The translations under genes and the position numbers were made by a program. Positions 11,797-23,900 of a DNA stretch of 64,000 bases are shown here, in pieces. Every line of letters starts with the position of its first letter. Position 1 is the first letter of the stretch. The notes under the pieces are model-generated. The model saw nothing but the letters and a program-made list of their open reading frames with translations. It ran no database searches and was not told the DNA's origin. The stretch is from Haliclona indistincta (Eukaryota > Porifera > Demospongiae > Haplosclerida > Chalinidae), in NCBI GenBank assembly GCA_964017065.1, contig OZ024784.1, positions 14,427,152 through 14,491,151 of the forward strand, in the 5' to 3' direction.

Positions 11797-11816
11797 ATCG
11801 TCATAGCAACACGTGT
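11797..11816 (+). promoter_or_regulatory. X-box (RFX site) plus CACGTG box upstream of orphan gene 2
   Basis: ATCGTCATAGCAAC at 11797-11810 matches the RYYNYYATRRNRAC consensus and runs directly into ACACGTGT, exactly as at 10145. It ends 63 bases before the ATG at 11874. Confidence 0.65.
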
Positions 11817-11873
11817 GCAACGCTATCTCCATCGTGCTTTCCTGTGGACAAAGTCGTCTTGACACTCAGAACA

Positions 11874-13248
11874 ATGGTACGAACTGATTTGACTCTTTAC
11901 TCTCAGTATTGGACTCCAAGCAGCCGATGTGCACCAAGCTATCGGCGCCCATCAGTCACTACCAACGTGTCACTGGCCTACACCAATTCAGGGAAAGCCG
12001 GTCTATGCTGCTCGCTTCGCAACCAGCAAAAAAGAAAAGAATCTTTTTTGATCAGCAAAAAGGAAAAATTGCTGTCACAGTCGCAAACTAGTGGAGGTAA
12101 TTTACCCTCAGTCACTCCCCTACTACCACAACGACAGCAAGCAAGGAGACTCACTAAAATGCAAGGCTGCTACTCACCGAATATTCACTGCCAGTATAGG
12201 TACAAAGGCAACCTTACCCAATACAGCTATCTGACTCCAATACTAAAATTTAATGCAGGTCGATGAATTCTAACAATCAGACTAGATGTCATTTACATCA
12301 GCTCACCAATGATAATTCCAAGCTGCAAAAACAGTACCAGGCTAATGAAGAAAGCATAAAGCATGAAGAAGAAAGTGACATTACACACAGAGGTAAATAA
12401 TGCCGCAAACTATTTTGTTTATAAATTATTTTTTTTTTAGAAATTTCTAGTGAATCCGACTCCTCCAACGGAAATAAAGAAAGGTATGAACAATCTTTGT
12501 GAGAATTACTCAGTTGGGTTGGGCAATGGCAGCTTGCAATATCTCTAATAATAAATTTGAAATCTAGCTATTAATAATAAATGATAATAATTATTGTTAT
12601 GCTGCATTATTAACTGCAGTTGCATTCTAAATATTCCTCCTCTTCCTAATGTGACCTCACCCATCATGCCCAACACTTGCCAAACTGTACACATCACTTT
12701 AAATACCAGCTCAGAAACCCTCAGCAAACCGACCTGCTCCCCAAATGTGACTGTCATGGAAGATGCCAACAGGCAACACACCAATACTAACATTGACCCC
12801 AATCCTTCTCTTAGTCAAATCTACCATGAACACTCTCCTTCCACTCCTCTTCATTCTATTCCAAGAAATGGTCCTCCAAAAATGACAGTGATGAACTTAT
12901 CTTTTATGACAATGCAAGCTGGAAATGAGAATACAAGAGAGAAGAAATACACCAGACCTGTATCAAGAAAACCGCGGCCTTTCAGAATGAATCTGAACCT
13001 TTATAGCTCAAAGAAACCTTCACACCGCCTTCCACAATTTCCAGATCAATACGGACAATCTTTTGTGGGTAATACTATGCATATTTCTTCAGCCAGGCTT
13101 CATGTTTTAACTCCTATCACCACCCCACGACACTCTACAAGAATGCAGACTAAGCTCCCACAAATCTCAACTGGTGAGTTTAGCCTAGTTAAAACATGCA
13201 TCAGCTAGTCTCTAATTCGCAGGAATATACAAACTCTCTCATTATTAA
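11874..13248 (+). CDS. Orphan X-box gene 2, unknown function
   Basis: Model join(11874..12199,12259..12392,12441..12483,12620..13173,13223..13248), 360 aa, phases 2-1-2-1. The protein starts MVRTDL, nearly the same as the downstream gene's MVRTGL. It contains a basic stretch RQQARRLTKMQGCY that resembles RERLSKIQQGYY in gene 3, then a Gln/Glu-rich helical part and a long Pro/Thr/Asn-rich exon with IPPLPNV. It ends with a tiny last exon (GIYKLSHY). No known domain was found. The size, exon plan, X-box and shared N-terminus support common descent with genes 1 and 3. The first exon is the least certain part, because a second frame is also open over 11909-12091. Confidence 0.6.
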
Positions 13249-13480
13249 CCAAAGTGAAGAAATCATGCAGAGAACTATGCTGGTCTAGAGACTGAACAGC
13301 TTCTATGCACACATTAATTTGTAACACCAAAATTAATAGAACTTTCTTTACTCTTTTTATTACTAAAATCAATTTTTAATAATAATAATGATAGACTAAG
13401 AGTTGCTCCCAGAACTCCAAGAGTAAACTCTTGAGCATGCATGCGAGCGCGAACGGCGAAAATTTCGCCACCGCGAACTC

Positions 13481-13500
13481 ATCACCATAGCAACACGTGT
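13481..13500 (+). promoter_or_regulatory. X-box (RFX site) plus CACGTG box upstream of orphan gene 3
   Basis: ATCACCATAGCAAC at 13481-13494 matches the X-box consensus and overlaps ACACGTGT. It ends 94 bases before the ATG at 13589. This is the third composite site of the same design within 3.4 kb. Confidence 0.65.
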
Positions 13501-13588
13501 CGCTTCTCTGAGCTGACCTAGCTAGCTCGTCGCTGTTCAAGAGACAGTCTTACTTGCATGCTTGATAATAATAATTATTATTATCGTG

Positions 13589-14800
13589 ATGGTACGCACA
13601 GGGCTTTCCAACAGCAAACGACAGCTACAGAGAGAGCGACTGTCAAAAATACAACAAGGATACTATGCAGCAGAGAATTTCCCTCTGCAAATTTCGTCAG
13701 GACCCAGCAGCCAACGATGCAGTGTCGTAGACTTGAGAATGTCTCTGGACACAATACCTGTAAATCAATACCAGTACAATCGAAATCTCATGGGAGTGCA
13801 AATGCAAGAAAAGAAAACTCGAGTGAAAGAATGTAAATTATTATATACCCATCGAACAGTGAAAAGAAACACCCAAATAGGACAGAAACCTATTGTCTCA
13901 TTCTCCAGAGCCTTACAGCAACTGAGTAAGACAATGATTGTATCTTGTGGTGTGCATCACGATTTAATATTGTACAGAAGAGATGCATGATGGAACTACT
14001 ATTAAATATGAAGACAATAATGTATGTCAAGATAGAACAAGGTATTGACGTAACAACTTGTTATTACTGTATAGCGGGAAATTTTCACGAGAATGCGCGA
14101 GATAGAGGATTTCGCGAATAATATTTTCGCGAATCAGCGCTATTGCCCAACAAAAAACAAGACATTCGTGGACAATAATAATATTTTCGCAAATAGCCTG
14201 TAATTCGCGAAAAATTCCCGCTACTGTATACAATACTCATTCATTCATTTCTCAGTAAAGTAGCAATTGTGGACCTCAGCGCTCAATCACAACATGCTAT
14301 CAAAAATCAAACCAAACATCCTTCTCGTCCTGTGGTTAAAAAAAGCAATGATAAACAAACCTCATCTGTTCCTAAACTCCCACCGTTAACCAAAGAAAAA
14401 GCTGGGTCCCCAACTAAGAATCCTAGCCAGTCTTCCACAACTGCAAGTACTGTTACTGTTAGCCTTGGCACATGGCAGGAGAAACAAATAATCAAACTTC
14501 CAAAACTACGGTCCAAGCCAAACAGTTTGGTCTGGATTGTATCGTTTGACCAAAACAAAGTGAAAGTGTCACCAACCAGGGTCCAAACAGTGAGAAGCAC
14601 AAGGCTCAGTGAGAAAACGAGAAAAATAAATCTGTTTCCTGTGTCCAAAACCACAGGTAAATTAATACATTATTTAGTTAACAAGGGTCCATTCCACCAC
14701 TGCAGGTCCAAGATTCTCACAAAGTACAAGCTCTCTGCAAAGATACGACACTGCTTACCAGAGAAAAATACACATAAAAGTGGCAAACAATCGTACATGA
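13589..14800 (+). CDS. Orphan X-box gene 3, unknown function
   Basis: Model join(13589..13925,13978..14041,14256..14656,14706..14800), 298 aa, phases 1-2-1. It starts MVRTGLSNSKRQLQRERLSK, sharing MVRT and the basic RQ-R-RL-K pattern with gene 2. The rest is basic and Ser/Thr/Pro-rich (PKLPPLTKEK, VSPTRVQTVRS). If the last 49-base intron (14657-14705) is retained instead, the frame reads on to a stop at 14826 with another C-terminus; the GTAAAT and CTGCAG borders favour splicing. A 148-bp MITE sits in intron 2. A poly(A) signal lies at 14863-14868. Function unknown; the X-box predicts ciliary expression. Confidence 0.6.
14074..14221. mobile_element. MITE with GCGGGAA inverted ends
   Basis: A 148-bp non-coding element in intron 2 of orphan gene 3. 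It begins GCGGGAAATTTTC and ends with the inverted counterpart GAAAAATTCCCGC, flanked by TA on both sides as in Tc1/mariner insertions. The interior is rich in TTTCGCGAA-type repeats. Confidence 0.7.
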
Positions 14801-14929
14801 AGAACCCAAACCCTAAACCTTTTTAGCTACATTTGTACTAATCTCGTATGTTTCTATTATGAAATAAATAATGTACAACAGCTACATCAAATCAGCTAGG
14901 GTATGATAATAAAGGTTAGATGATAATGG

Positions 14930-17900
14930 TTATACTGTAAGTTTAGCTGAAACATTCCGATCATCGTCTATAGAGAGTACCACAGTAGCTTCTTTGCTAT
15001 GAGTAATAGAGAGTACCTTTGCCAAAACCCGTTTGTCGCTCTTCAATTCTTCCAGCACACTGATAGACTGTTCCTGTTCTTCTGTGAGCAAACATGTAAC
15101 AGCTTGTTTCGGAAGCGACAGAAAGTGATCAGGAATGGTAGACACATGTGATGCTGCCAGAGTCTCTATTGTCCCATAATCAACAAGTATAACTTGAACC
15201 TCAGAATGATCAGTGTTTATTTTTTGTACTTGAGCTCTGTACCACTTTTCGTCCTCTTCTTTATGTACTACGACTGGCTGGTCAATCTTAAAATCAGTCA
15301 ATGCAATGTCAGTTGGAAGAGACATGTGCTCTTTTAGTTCCTTCATCATAGCATCAAGACTATCTATATCTTCAGTTGGCTGACAAACAAATTCATCAGA
15401 AATGAAAGGAGAGCAAATTGTTAATTTTATTTCTTGACCAGCAAGAAGTTGAAGTGTAGAAAATGATTTACTGGATGAATCTAGAAACAAAATGCATAAG
15501 TGAGATGTAGTAAAGAATAATAATTATTATTAGCAAAACATTACAAATTGTATTGGGTGTAGCAATCTCGGCTGTAGTGATGAATTTGGTATAATGGCTA
15601 AGCAAACACATGATTCTGTGTGAAAGCATAATAGTTTTTAGCAAATGCTGACCACACCCATATAAGCATGTCTATGTAAACATGTGCTGAGCTATGACAA
15701 ATTGCGATCGATCAATCACAGCATCGCACTAGTGCTTCACCTAGCCCTATCTATACATGATAGCTGTCTGTGCAGCAATTGCTATGCTAGTCAATGGTGT
15801 TCTCCACGCGCCTACAAGATATTTGGACTACTTTGTTGTAGAGAAGCGGAGCTGATGGTGTTACCTGTCTTTACCATGCTTAATGACAACCTTCAGCATT
15901 TGGTAGAACTTTCCATGGTTGCTACAGTAAGTAAGGTGCATGGCTGCCATGCGCGCATACATTACTACAAGATGATGTCATTGTCTATCAGACGTAACGC
16001 TATACCGCTTATTGTGATAGAATAAAATCAAAGGCCCATGCTATAACCGATACATGTAGTTTAGCAATGCTTCATAGCAATTTAGCGAAACCCATTAAAT
16101 TTTTGTTAAAGTAAGCTAGCCAAGGGTCATGTGATTCAGCACAATTCTGTATTGATCTTTTCACTGACCAAACAAAATGCACCACCATTAATTTAATTTT
16201 CTTAGTACCACCATTAATTTTTGTAATGTGGTGCTTGGTACTAATATTAATAATAATTATTCATCAGGTGGTCAGTACTTGTACGTGCTTGTGCTTGTAC
16301 GTACTGGGAAAGCACTAAGTGACAAAACAGTATAAAACTCGAGCATGAAGCATTGGACTACGCTTATACAGTGCAAAAATGGTCAGCTACACGTTGGAAC
16401 GGAGAGGTTTTTTTTCGAATTGCGTACTCAACAGCTAAGATAAGTTACGCAAGTACTGCTTGTCGCTGCTGTACTGCCAAATGCTCTCCGTTACTGGATT
16501 CCTCGTGTTGAGATAGCCACAGAAATGTGGTTTCAGCAACCTAGCATGGTCTGCAAAAAAATGTTTTCAGACGAGTATGCGTGGTTTTTGTTGCGTCTCT
16601 GGCAGTCCTTCCCGGTAAGCTGTCTTGCTAAAACAAGCAGCACTTCAGTCGTGTTGTTATGCAGCTAGCGATGTGTTTGTAGCTGCTTAACATCTAGCCC
16701 ATAGCAACGGCACTACCTTATGAATATTAATTATTACCGAGCACCCTCAAGTCGGCCAGCCATAAATGACACAGCCAGCCAATCATTCTTACATGTCAGT
16801 GATTTCAGTCAGTCACAGATGATGTTGGTAAGTCAGTCAGTTGGTCAGTCTGTCAGTCAGCATTGTCTGTCACTGACCTTGACCTTTTACTTTTTCACAG
16901 TCATTTAATTCTATTTCATTGTTTCCTAACCTTTGTACCTGAATGAACATAAACAGCAGTCAAAAACAACTGTGATAATTTATTAGATCTTAAAGTTGGC
17001 ATTACCTCCACTGTCCCCTGCTCTTGTAGTGCATCCTCCTCCTCCTCCTCCTCTTCGTCTTCTTTCGTTGTTTCCAAGTTTAAGCAATCCAAGCTATCCT
17101 GACTCTGGGCCATCTTTGCAATAACATTGTCACGAACACTGCCAAGCACTTCTCCAGAATCAACTATAAATAGTTGAACCACAAAAACATTTTCTTTCTT
17201 TTGAATAATCTCAGCAAGAAATGAATCTTTTTCTTTGATGTGTTCTTGAAAATATTCCTGGCAATGACTTGGCCATTCAAGCTCTTCGTCTGCTCCAGCA
17301 AGTACAGGATCCAAGTCAGCCTCTAAGAGAGGTGATAGTTGGCAGGTGAAGCACTGAGGAGGAGCTGTTTGAACAATCTTGGCACTGATATGGTGAATTT
17401 CTGTAACTGGCAGAGTCTTAGAGACACCAAGATCCACTAAGATGATGGTAACTGTGTCCATTGGTTCACTAACATCTGCAATCAGACCACGATACCAAGA
17501 TTTGTCTTCCTCGTGCCATGCTAAGACAGGTAAATTGGCGTTTAGCAATTCTTGATTTTCAAGATTATGGTTCTCCTCTTGAATTGCTTGTGTTATTGCT
17601 TCCATAGAAGAGCTATCTAAAAGCTGACAGACAAATTCATCTAAGCTGTTACAAGCTAGAACTCTAACTTTAACTTTAGCTCCAATAGTAAGTGTTGGGA
17701 AGGATTCAAGCTTAGTATTACTAGCAGAATCCTGTAAATCAGCCATCTGCAAATTTTCAGCCTCCAACTCTTCCATTGACAATGTTCTGACTCTTTGAAC
17801 CAAAGATTCAACAGTAGCCTCCAATACAGTGTGATACTGTTCCTTCTCCTCACTTTCATCTTCATCAAGTAAAGTGTCTTCCTCTTCTTCAGCAATCTCT

Positions 17901-20900
17901 TCCAATTCGTTAGTCTCGGGAGGCACATGAAGTTCAGTAGACGAGGGAAAGTCAAAAGAGAGGTTCCCATCCTCACATTCATCTTGCAACTGTTCTAGAA
18001 TTTTCTGTGACACCTGGACACCCGATTCTGAATCCTCCATAACAACAGTTGCAGGCATCCCATGGCTTCCTGATACCATCACTGTCACTTTCATCACCTT
18101 ATTCTGTACCAAGTCATCGATTATTTGTTTATAAACATCGGGCCAAACCTCTCTGTTTGGTACTTGAGCTAATGAGCAAGGAATCGCCTGCACAGGGAGA
18201 TCAAGGAAGTTGCCAGGACACATGATGAGTTTAGTTGGTGGTAGGAAGTCGGAGTTGCCAAAGTCAATAAACTGTACCTCATACAGATCATCATCAGATA
18301 TACTCTTGACTTGAGCACGATACCACACGCTATCATCAGAGAATTGTGCCAGAACAAAGTCTCCAGCATGGTAAGAATGCTGAGTGAGTTTGTCAGCGTA
18401 GTCACAGTATTGGTCTATTTCAGCTGAAAGACCCTCGAGAGCAGCTGAACAGTCAAGTCGCTGTACACAGATATAAGATGGGTTTTGAACATACACCACC
18501 TCAACTTCAACCACCTCTCCACTTGACAGGCTCAACTTAAACGGTGCATGAATAAGTGGTTCTCCTGTAGCTATGCTCTCTCCTTCTGACTCTTCCGGAT
18601 CAGTTGTTGGTGTTTTTGAGCCCTTGATTGCTGTTACAGAATTGATGGACAAATCAGGACCACTAAAAGATGTCTGGACATCACTAAGATCAAGAGAATT
18701 CCTTCCTTCTTTGAAGGCTGGTTTTTTAGGGGGTGCAGAGGTAGTCTTTATTTCTCCTATGAAAGAGATGTCCAGTAGTTCACCATCGCACAACACTTCA
18801 ACTACATATTTATGTTTTGAGGGTGAGAAAGATACAATCTTTAGTGTATACTGCTCCTCTTCACAAACCGATAGTTTAAAAGCATCTTTCTTGTCATCTG
18901 ACCAACTAGTGTTGTGGTCTATTTCTTCTACTACAGAACAGTGAAGCACTTGACAAGGAGTAGACACAAACTGCTCAGGAATAAGTGCAACATCAACAGA
19001 CTCTAGATATTCTGAGTTACCATAGTCAATGAATTTGGCCAAAAATTTTCCAGACTCTTCATCAAAATCGTCTATTCGAGCTCTATACCAGTTTTTGTCA
19101 ACACTGAAGCGAGCAAGACAAGTTTGACCAACAGATACATCTTGTTGTTGCAGTTCTTCTTCCTTAGTTGTAGCCATGTAGTTGGCTAAATCTTCCATGA
19201 GTTGATCAAGATCTGTGCTTAGATGTAATGGTTGACAATAGAAGCTACTAGGAGACATGACACAAGTTACAAAAACATCAACTGTTGCTCCAATGCAGTA
19301 GTAGAGGTCTGGGTAAGACAGAGACAACTCAGATGATGATACTGGAATAGAAGATGAAGAAAGAACAGAACTGGTGTCTGCAGATGATGGAGCAAAAAGA
19401 TCGTTGATTGATTTTCCTGTCTTGTCTGTGAGACTTACTAGCCAACGACCACTGGGTAAAAATTTCTCCAAAGTCAAGTGAAAAGTGTCTTCATCGAAAT
19501 TCAATGAGAAGAAGGCTTCAAGCTTGTCGTCAGCATATTCTGCTTGAGGTGAAGAAAGCAGAGAGCAGCAAAAAGCCTGAGAGGGAATTCCAGCAAATCG
19601 TCTATCAAGACCACATATTTCTTCAGCAGATTGCACTACCTGTCTGTTACCATAGTCAACGTACAGAACCTCTACTTGATCTGATGATTGTACTTGTACG
19701 ATCTTGGCTCTGTACCACGCGCTGTTGTCACTGAATTGAGACACACAGAACATTCCCGGTAATACAGTTACTGGTGGATTGTTGTATGTGTAAAAATCTC
19801 CTACGGTAGCCATGAGAGCTTCTAGTGTGTCATATTGTGAAGTCAGCTGGCACCAAAACTGATCAGGAGACTCTGCGACTGATATGAACACACTGTGTGT
19901 TTGTCCCTGACAAAGACTCAGCTCAGGGATTACTGTAACAGTGGAAGAGGGTTGTGGTATGCCCTGGTTCGAAGAACCACCCTCAAGAGACACAACTACT
20001 TCCCACATTGACTCATCATCAGCGGCAGGATTCACAAACTCAAGCATAAACAACTCTTCAATTGCATTTGGTGGAAGAGGGGGAGAAGATGTAGAAAGTT
20101 GACAGTGAATTGCAAAAGGAGAAACGGAGCAAAATTCAGGCTTTAGAGAGGAAATAAAATCAGGAGAGATAGTTTCAGAGTTACCATAGTCTACAAACAG
20201 GACTTGCACATCTTGATCAGAAACAGACATCACTTTACTTCTGCACCACTGCCCGTCATCAGCAAATAAAGCACAACAGGGAGCACCAACAATTGGAGTA
20301 AATGGAAAAGATTTCTGATCTGAACTGTAGACTGTGGAAATACGACTATTGATTTCAACTAGATCAGGTCCTCTGCTTTCAAGTCGAACCCATATAGTGC
20401 CATCAGGCTCTGAATATGAAATATAGACTAGCTCACTGTCTCCAGAAGATATAGTAACTGGTGGATACTTCTGTGTGGAGAGAATAGTAGCAGTGGTGGT
20501 GGTGGTAGTAGAGACTGTTGGTGCATCTGATTGAGGAGTAGACAGAGTATCTTTCCATTTAGCAAGACCAGTTGCTACAAACTGTTGAAGAATAGACTCT
20601 CCTTGTTCATTGAAAATCTCTCTCACTCCAAGTACTCCGCTAATTGTTTCACCAGCAACAATAGTCACTTTAGTCTGTGCCATACAAAGATTATAAATAG
20701 CGTCAATAGCTTCACTACTCCACTCACTACCATTAGGTTGAACTGACTCTAGAGCACAATGGATCCCTTGAACTAGAAGATCAGTGAATTTGGCATCAAG
20801 TTGGCAAATATTCTCAGGGCTGGTCCATTCAGAGTTGCCATAGTCAACAAACAGTACATACGCAGCCAAGTTAGACAAGTCAATCGACTGTATTTCTCCT

Positions 20901-23900
20901 CTGTACCAACATCCATCTTCAGAGAACTTGGTAGCAACTAACTGGTCAGTCTTTAAATCTGACATAGAAGTGCAACATGATGAAGATGTGGATGAGTAGT
21001 GCTCGTTGAGAGACGTCTGGAGGTCTTCCAAGGCTGCAGATGATGCAGTCTGCTGACAGAAAAACACGATAGGAGTCTCAAAAAATGAAAAAGTAGCTCC
21101 AAAATTTGAAGATGGCTCAATAATGATATGAGAGAGATCGATACATTGAGGACCAAAATATGTTTTGGCATGTTCTACTGTGGACTGTACACCACCGGAT
21201 GGTTCACAATGTGTTTCCGTACACTTTGTCACTTGGTTCTTGCTAACCACAAAGCCACTGTCTACTATATGCTGCAGAACTGAGCCGAAAGATTCTGATG
21301 TCAGATCAACTGTATGGACACCGTGCTCATCAACTTGGTGACATTTCAGTGTTAAGGCACTGTTCAACAAAACATCTGACATATTCTGACTAGTAGATTC
21401 AGCTGCTGCGTAGTTCTCTAATTTGTTCAGCTTGCACAAAATGGCTTGTGCTGGCAGTTGACAAAGTTCTGGTGAAATAGATGATAACCGTGAGAAAGGT
21501 AGAGTCTCTGTATTTCCATAGTCAATGAAAATGACTTGCACAACATCTTGAGAAATAGAGGTGATTCTAGATCGATACCAGCAGTCATCTTCAGTAAACT
21601 GCGCTAGAACAAACATTCCTGTAGTAAAGGTATCTGGAGCGTAAGAGAAAGACTGGCTAGTTGAAATGAGATCAATAATGCCATCAGAAAGAATTGACAG
21701 TGCCTCCTCAGAAGATAAAAGCTGGCAATACAGATTACAATCTGGCAAGATTGCTGTCAAAACAACTTCCTCTTGAATACCAGGTATAAGAAGTGTAGGA
21801 GAAACAGACAAAGATGATGGTTTAGATAGCTCTGATTTTACTCCCATTCCCGACATTATTAAAAGATCAGAAAAATCCAAATCGTCTGCTCCGAGCATTT
21901 TAACTTCATATGATCCATCTTCTTCTTTGCTTAAGTAGGTAACATTCATTTCTTGGTTCAATGCTGTGTCCATAAGTACAGCGATAGATTCAGTAGACCA
22001 TGAGGGTGTACTAGGAGTTATACAACTTAAGGAACATTTGATAGCTTGAGCTGGTAGAGAGGCAAATTGGCGATCAAGAACAGAAACATCAGCTAGAGGG
22101 ACTGAATCAGTATTTCCATAATCAATGTAAAACACTTGAGCACAGTCATCTATTACAGATAAAACCTTTCCTCTATAATACGAGCCATCAGCATATGGAA
22201 CAGCACAGTAGCTACCTGTAATATCAGTACCAGAAAGACAGGAACCTTTAGCTTGTTCAACATAATACATAAAGAGCACTCCCATCAAGTCCGTCAGTTC
22301 TTGAGAAGTCACCAAAGGTTGACAGTATATTTCGTGTGGAGAAATAATGTACGATACTGTGGCCAGAGACGGTGTGTTTAATGTTGGCTGGAAACTATCA
22401 ACCCTAATATAATCTGATGATTGGGTTTTCGGACTGGTTTTAGGGGTAACAGGCTTCCTAGGACTTGACTTACTTGTGATATGTTGTCCTGAGCTGCTTT
22501 CCTCTAGAGACAACGACGCTACCTTTGCAATAGACCCCTCAATCTCAGAATCTCTCAGTCGGCAAGGAACAGGCTTAGCAATAGAGGTGGGCTCCTCTAA
22601 AAATTCGACTGTAACCAGCTTATCAAGCACCAAATCTTGAGAATCAGAGTCAACGAGTCGACAACATATACTCTGGCAAGAAAGCGTTTTGAACTGCGAT
22701 TCGAGTTTTCTAAGAGACGACAACGGTACAACATCGGAATTGCCATAGTCAATGAACAAAACATCAGCAAAATCTAATCGAGGGTGCTTTCCAATAACAA
22801 CTGCTCGATACCACTGTTCGTCTTGACTAAATATAGCTGCACAGAAAGTCCCAGGAGAGGCTACAATTGAACTGGCATGCTGTGGTGACTGGTTTGAGTA
22901 GAAATTAGACATTTCTAACACAAGATCATATAAAGCCTGGTACTGATCAACTAGCTGACAGCTAAAGTAGCTCGGTGATTCTAAAAAGCAGACGCACACA
23001 CTAATAGATCGATTTACGGGAACCTTCAGCATTGGGAGCTGTAAGTTGATAAGCTTTTTGATACGTTCAGAAAGAGGACGAGTAGGCATTGGTGGAGTAG
23101 AAAGAGACACAGCAGTTTGTGGAGAGGATTGCTGATGCAGTGAAGAACTGTGCTGAGGTGACAATAGCTGACCTGGTTGAGATGACGTTTTCTGTGGAGA
23201 AGCAGTGATTTTGGGTGTAGCCTCTTCTAAAGCCATACCAACGAGATCATTTACACTTCTCCCATCTGAGAATAGTTCTACAACATAAATTCCATCCTGT
23301 CTTTTTTTGCGAACAACGCATTCAACTTCTTTTTCTAAGACAAGATCAGAAAAGTGTTCAATGGCAGAATCATCGTCAGAGAGTTTTTCTTTGAAACCTG
23401 AAAGAGTGCATACAAATGCCTGAGGAGGAAGTGTGAGAAATTCAGGTTCAATCTCTATGAGATTGTCAAGTAACACTGTTTCCTGGTTACCATAATCCAC
23501 AAACTGGACACTCCATTGACCTATGTGGTCCGGTCGCAACATGACTGCTCTATACCAACTTTTGTCAAATGAATATGGAGCAATTACTGACATTCCTGGA
23601 TGGACAAATGAAACTTGCTTGGCACCTGATGAAGAGCAGTGTTCCTTAATATTCTCCATGAGTAAAGTGAGATCATTGGAAGTAGACAAAAGCTGGCAAG
23701 AGAATTGTTCCAAAGAAACAATGTCAGTGACGGAAACTGCAATCTTAGTGCCAGTAGGAATAGAAAGAGGAGGGTAAGCAGGAAGAATCTGGGAAAGGAT
23801 GGCAGAAAGAGAACTTTTTTCTTTTACTGTTGGAGTAGGCTGCTCACAAATAGTACTAAGAGCATAGCCCTCATCTACTAGAACGGAGCCTATGTCTTGA

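Noticed and set aside
11909..12091. Alternative frame in the first exon of orphan gene 2
   Set aside because: It hits a stop at 12091 and has no donor that keeps it in phase with the next exons, while the chosen frame splices through.
15684..16025. 113-codon + strand ORF
   Set aside because: It lies inside the Tudor intron, has no family resemblance, splice context or codon pattern of a gene.
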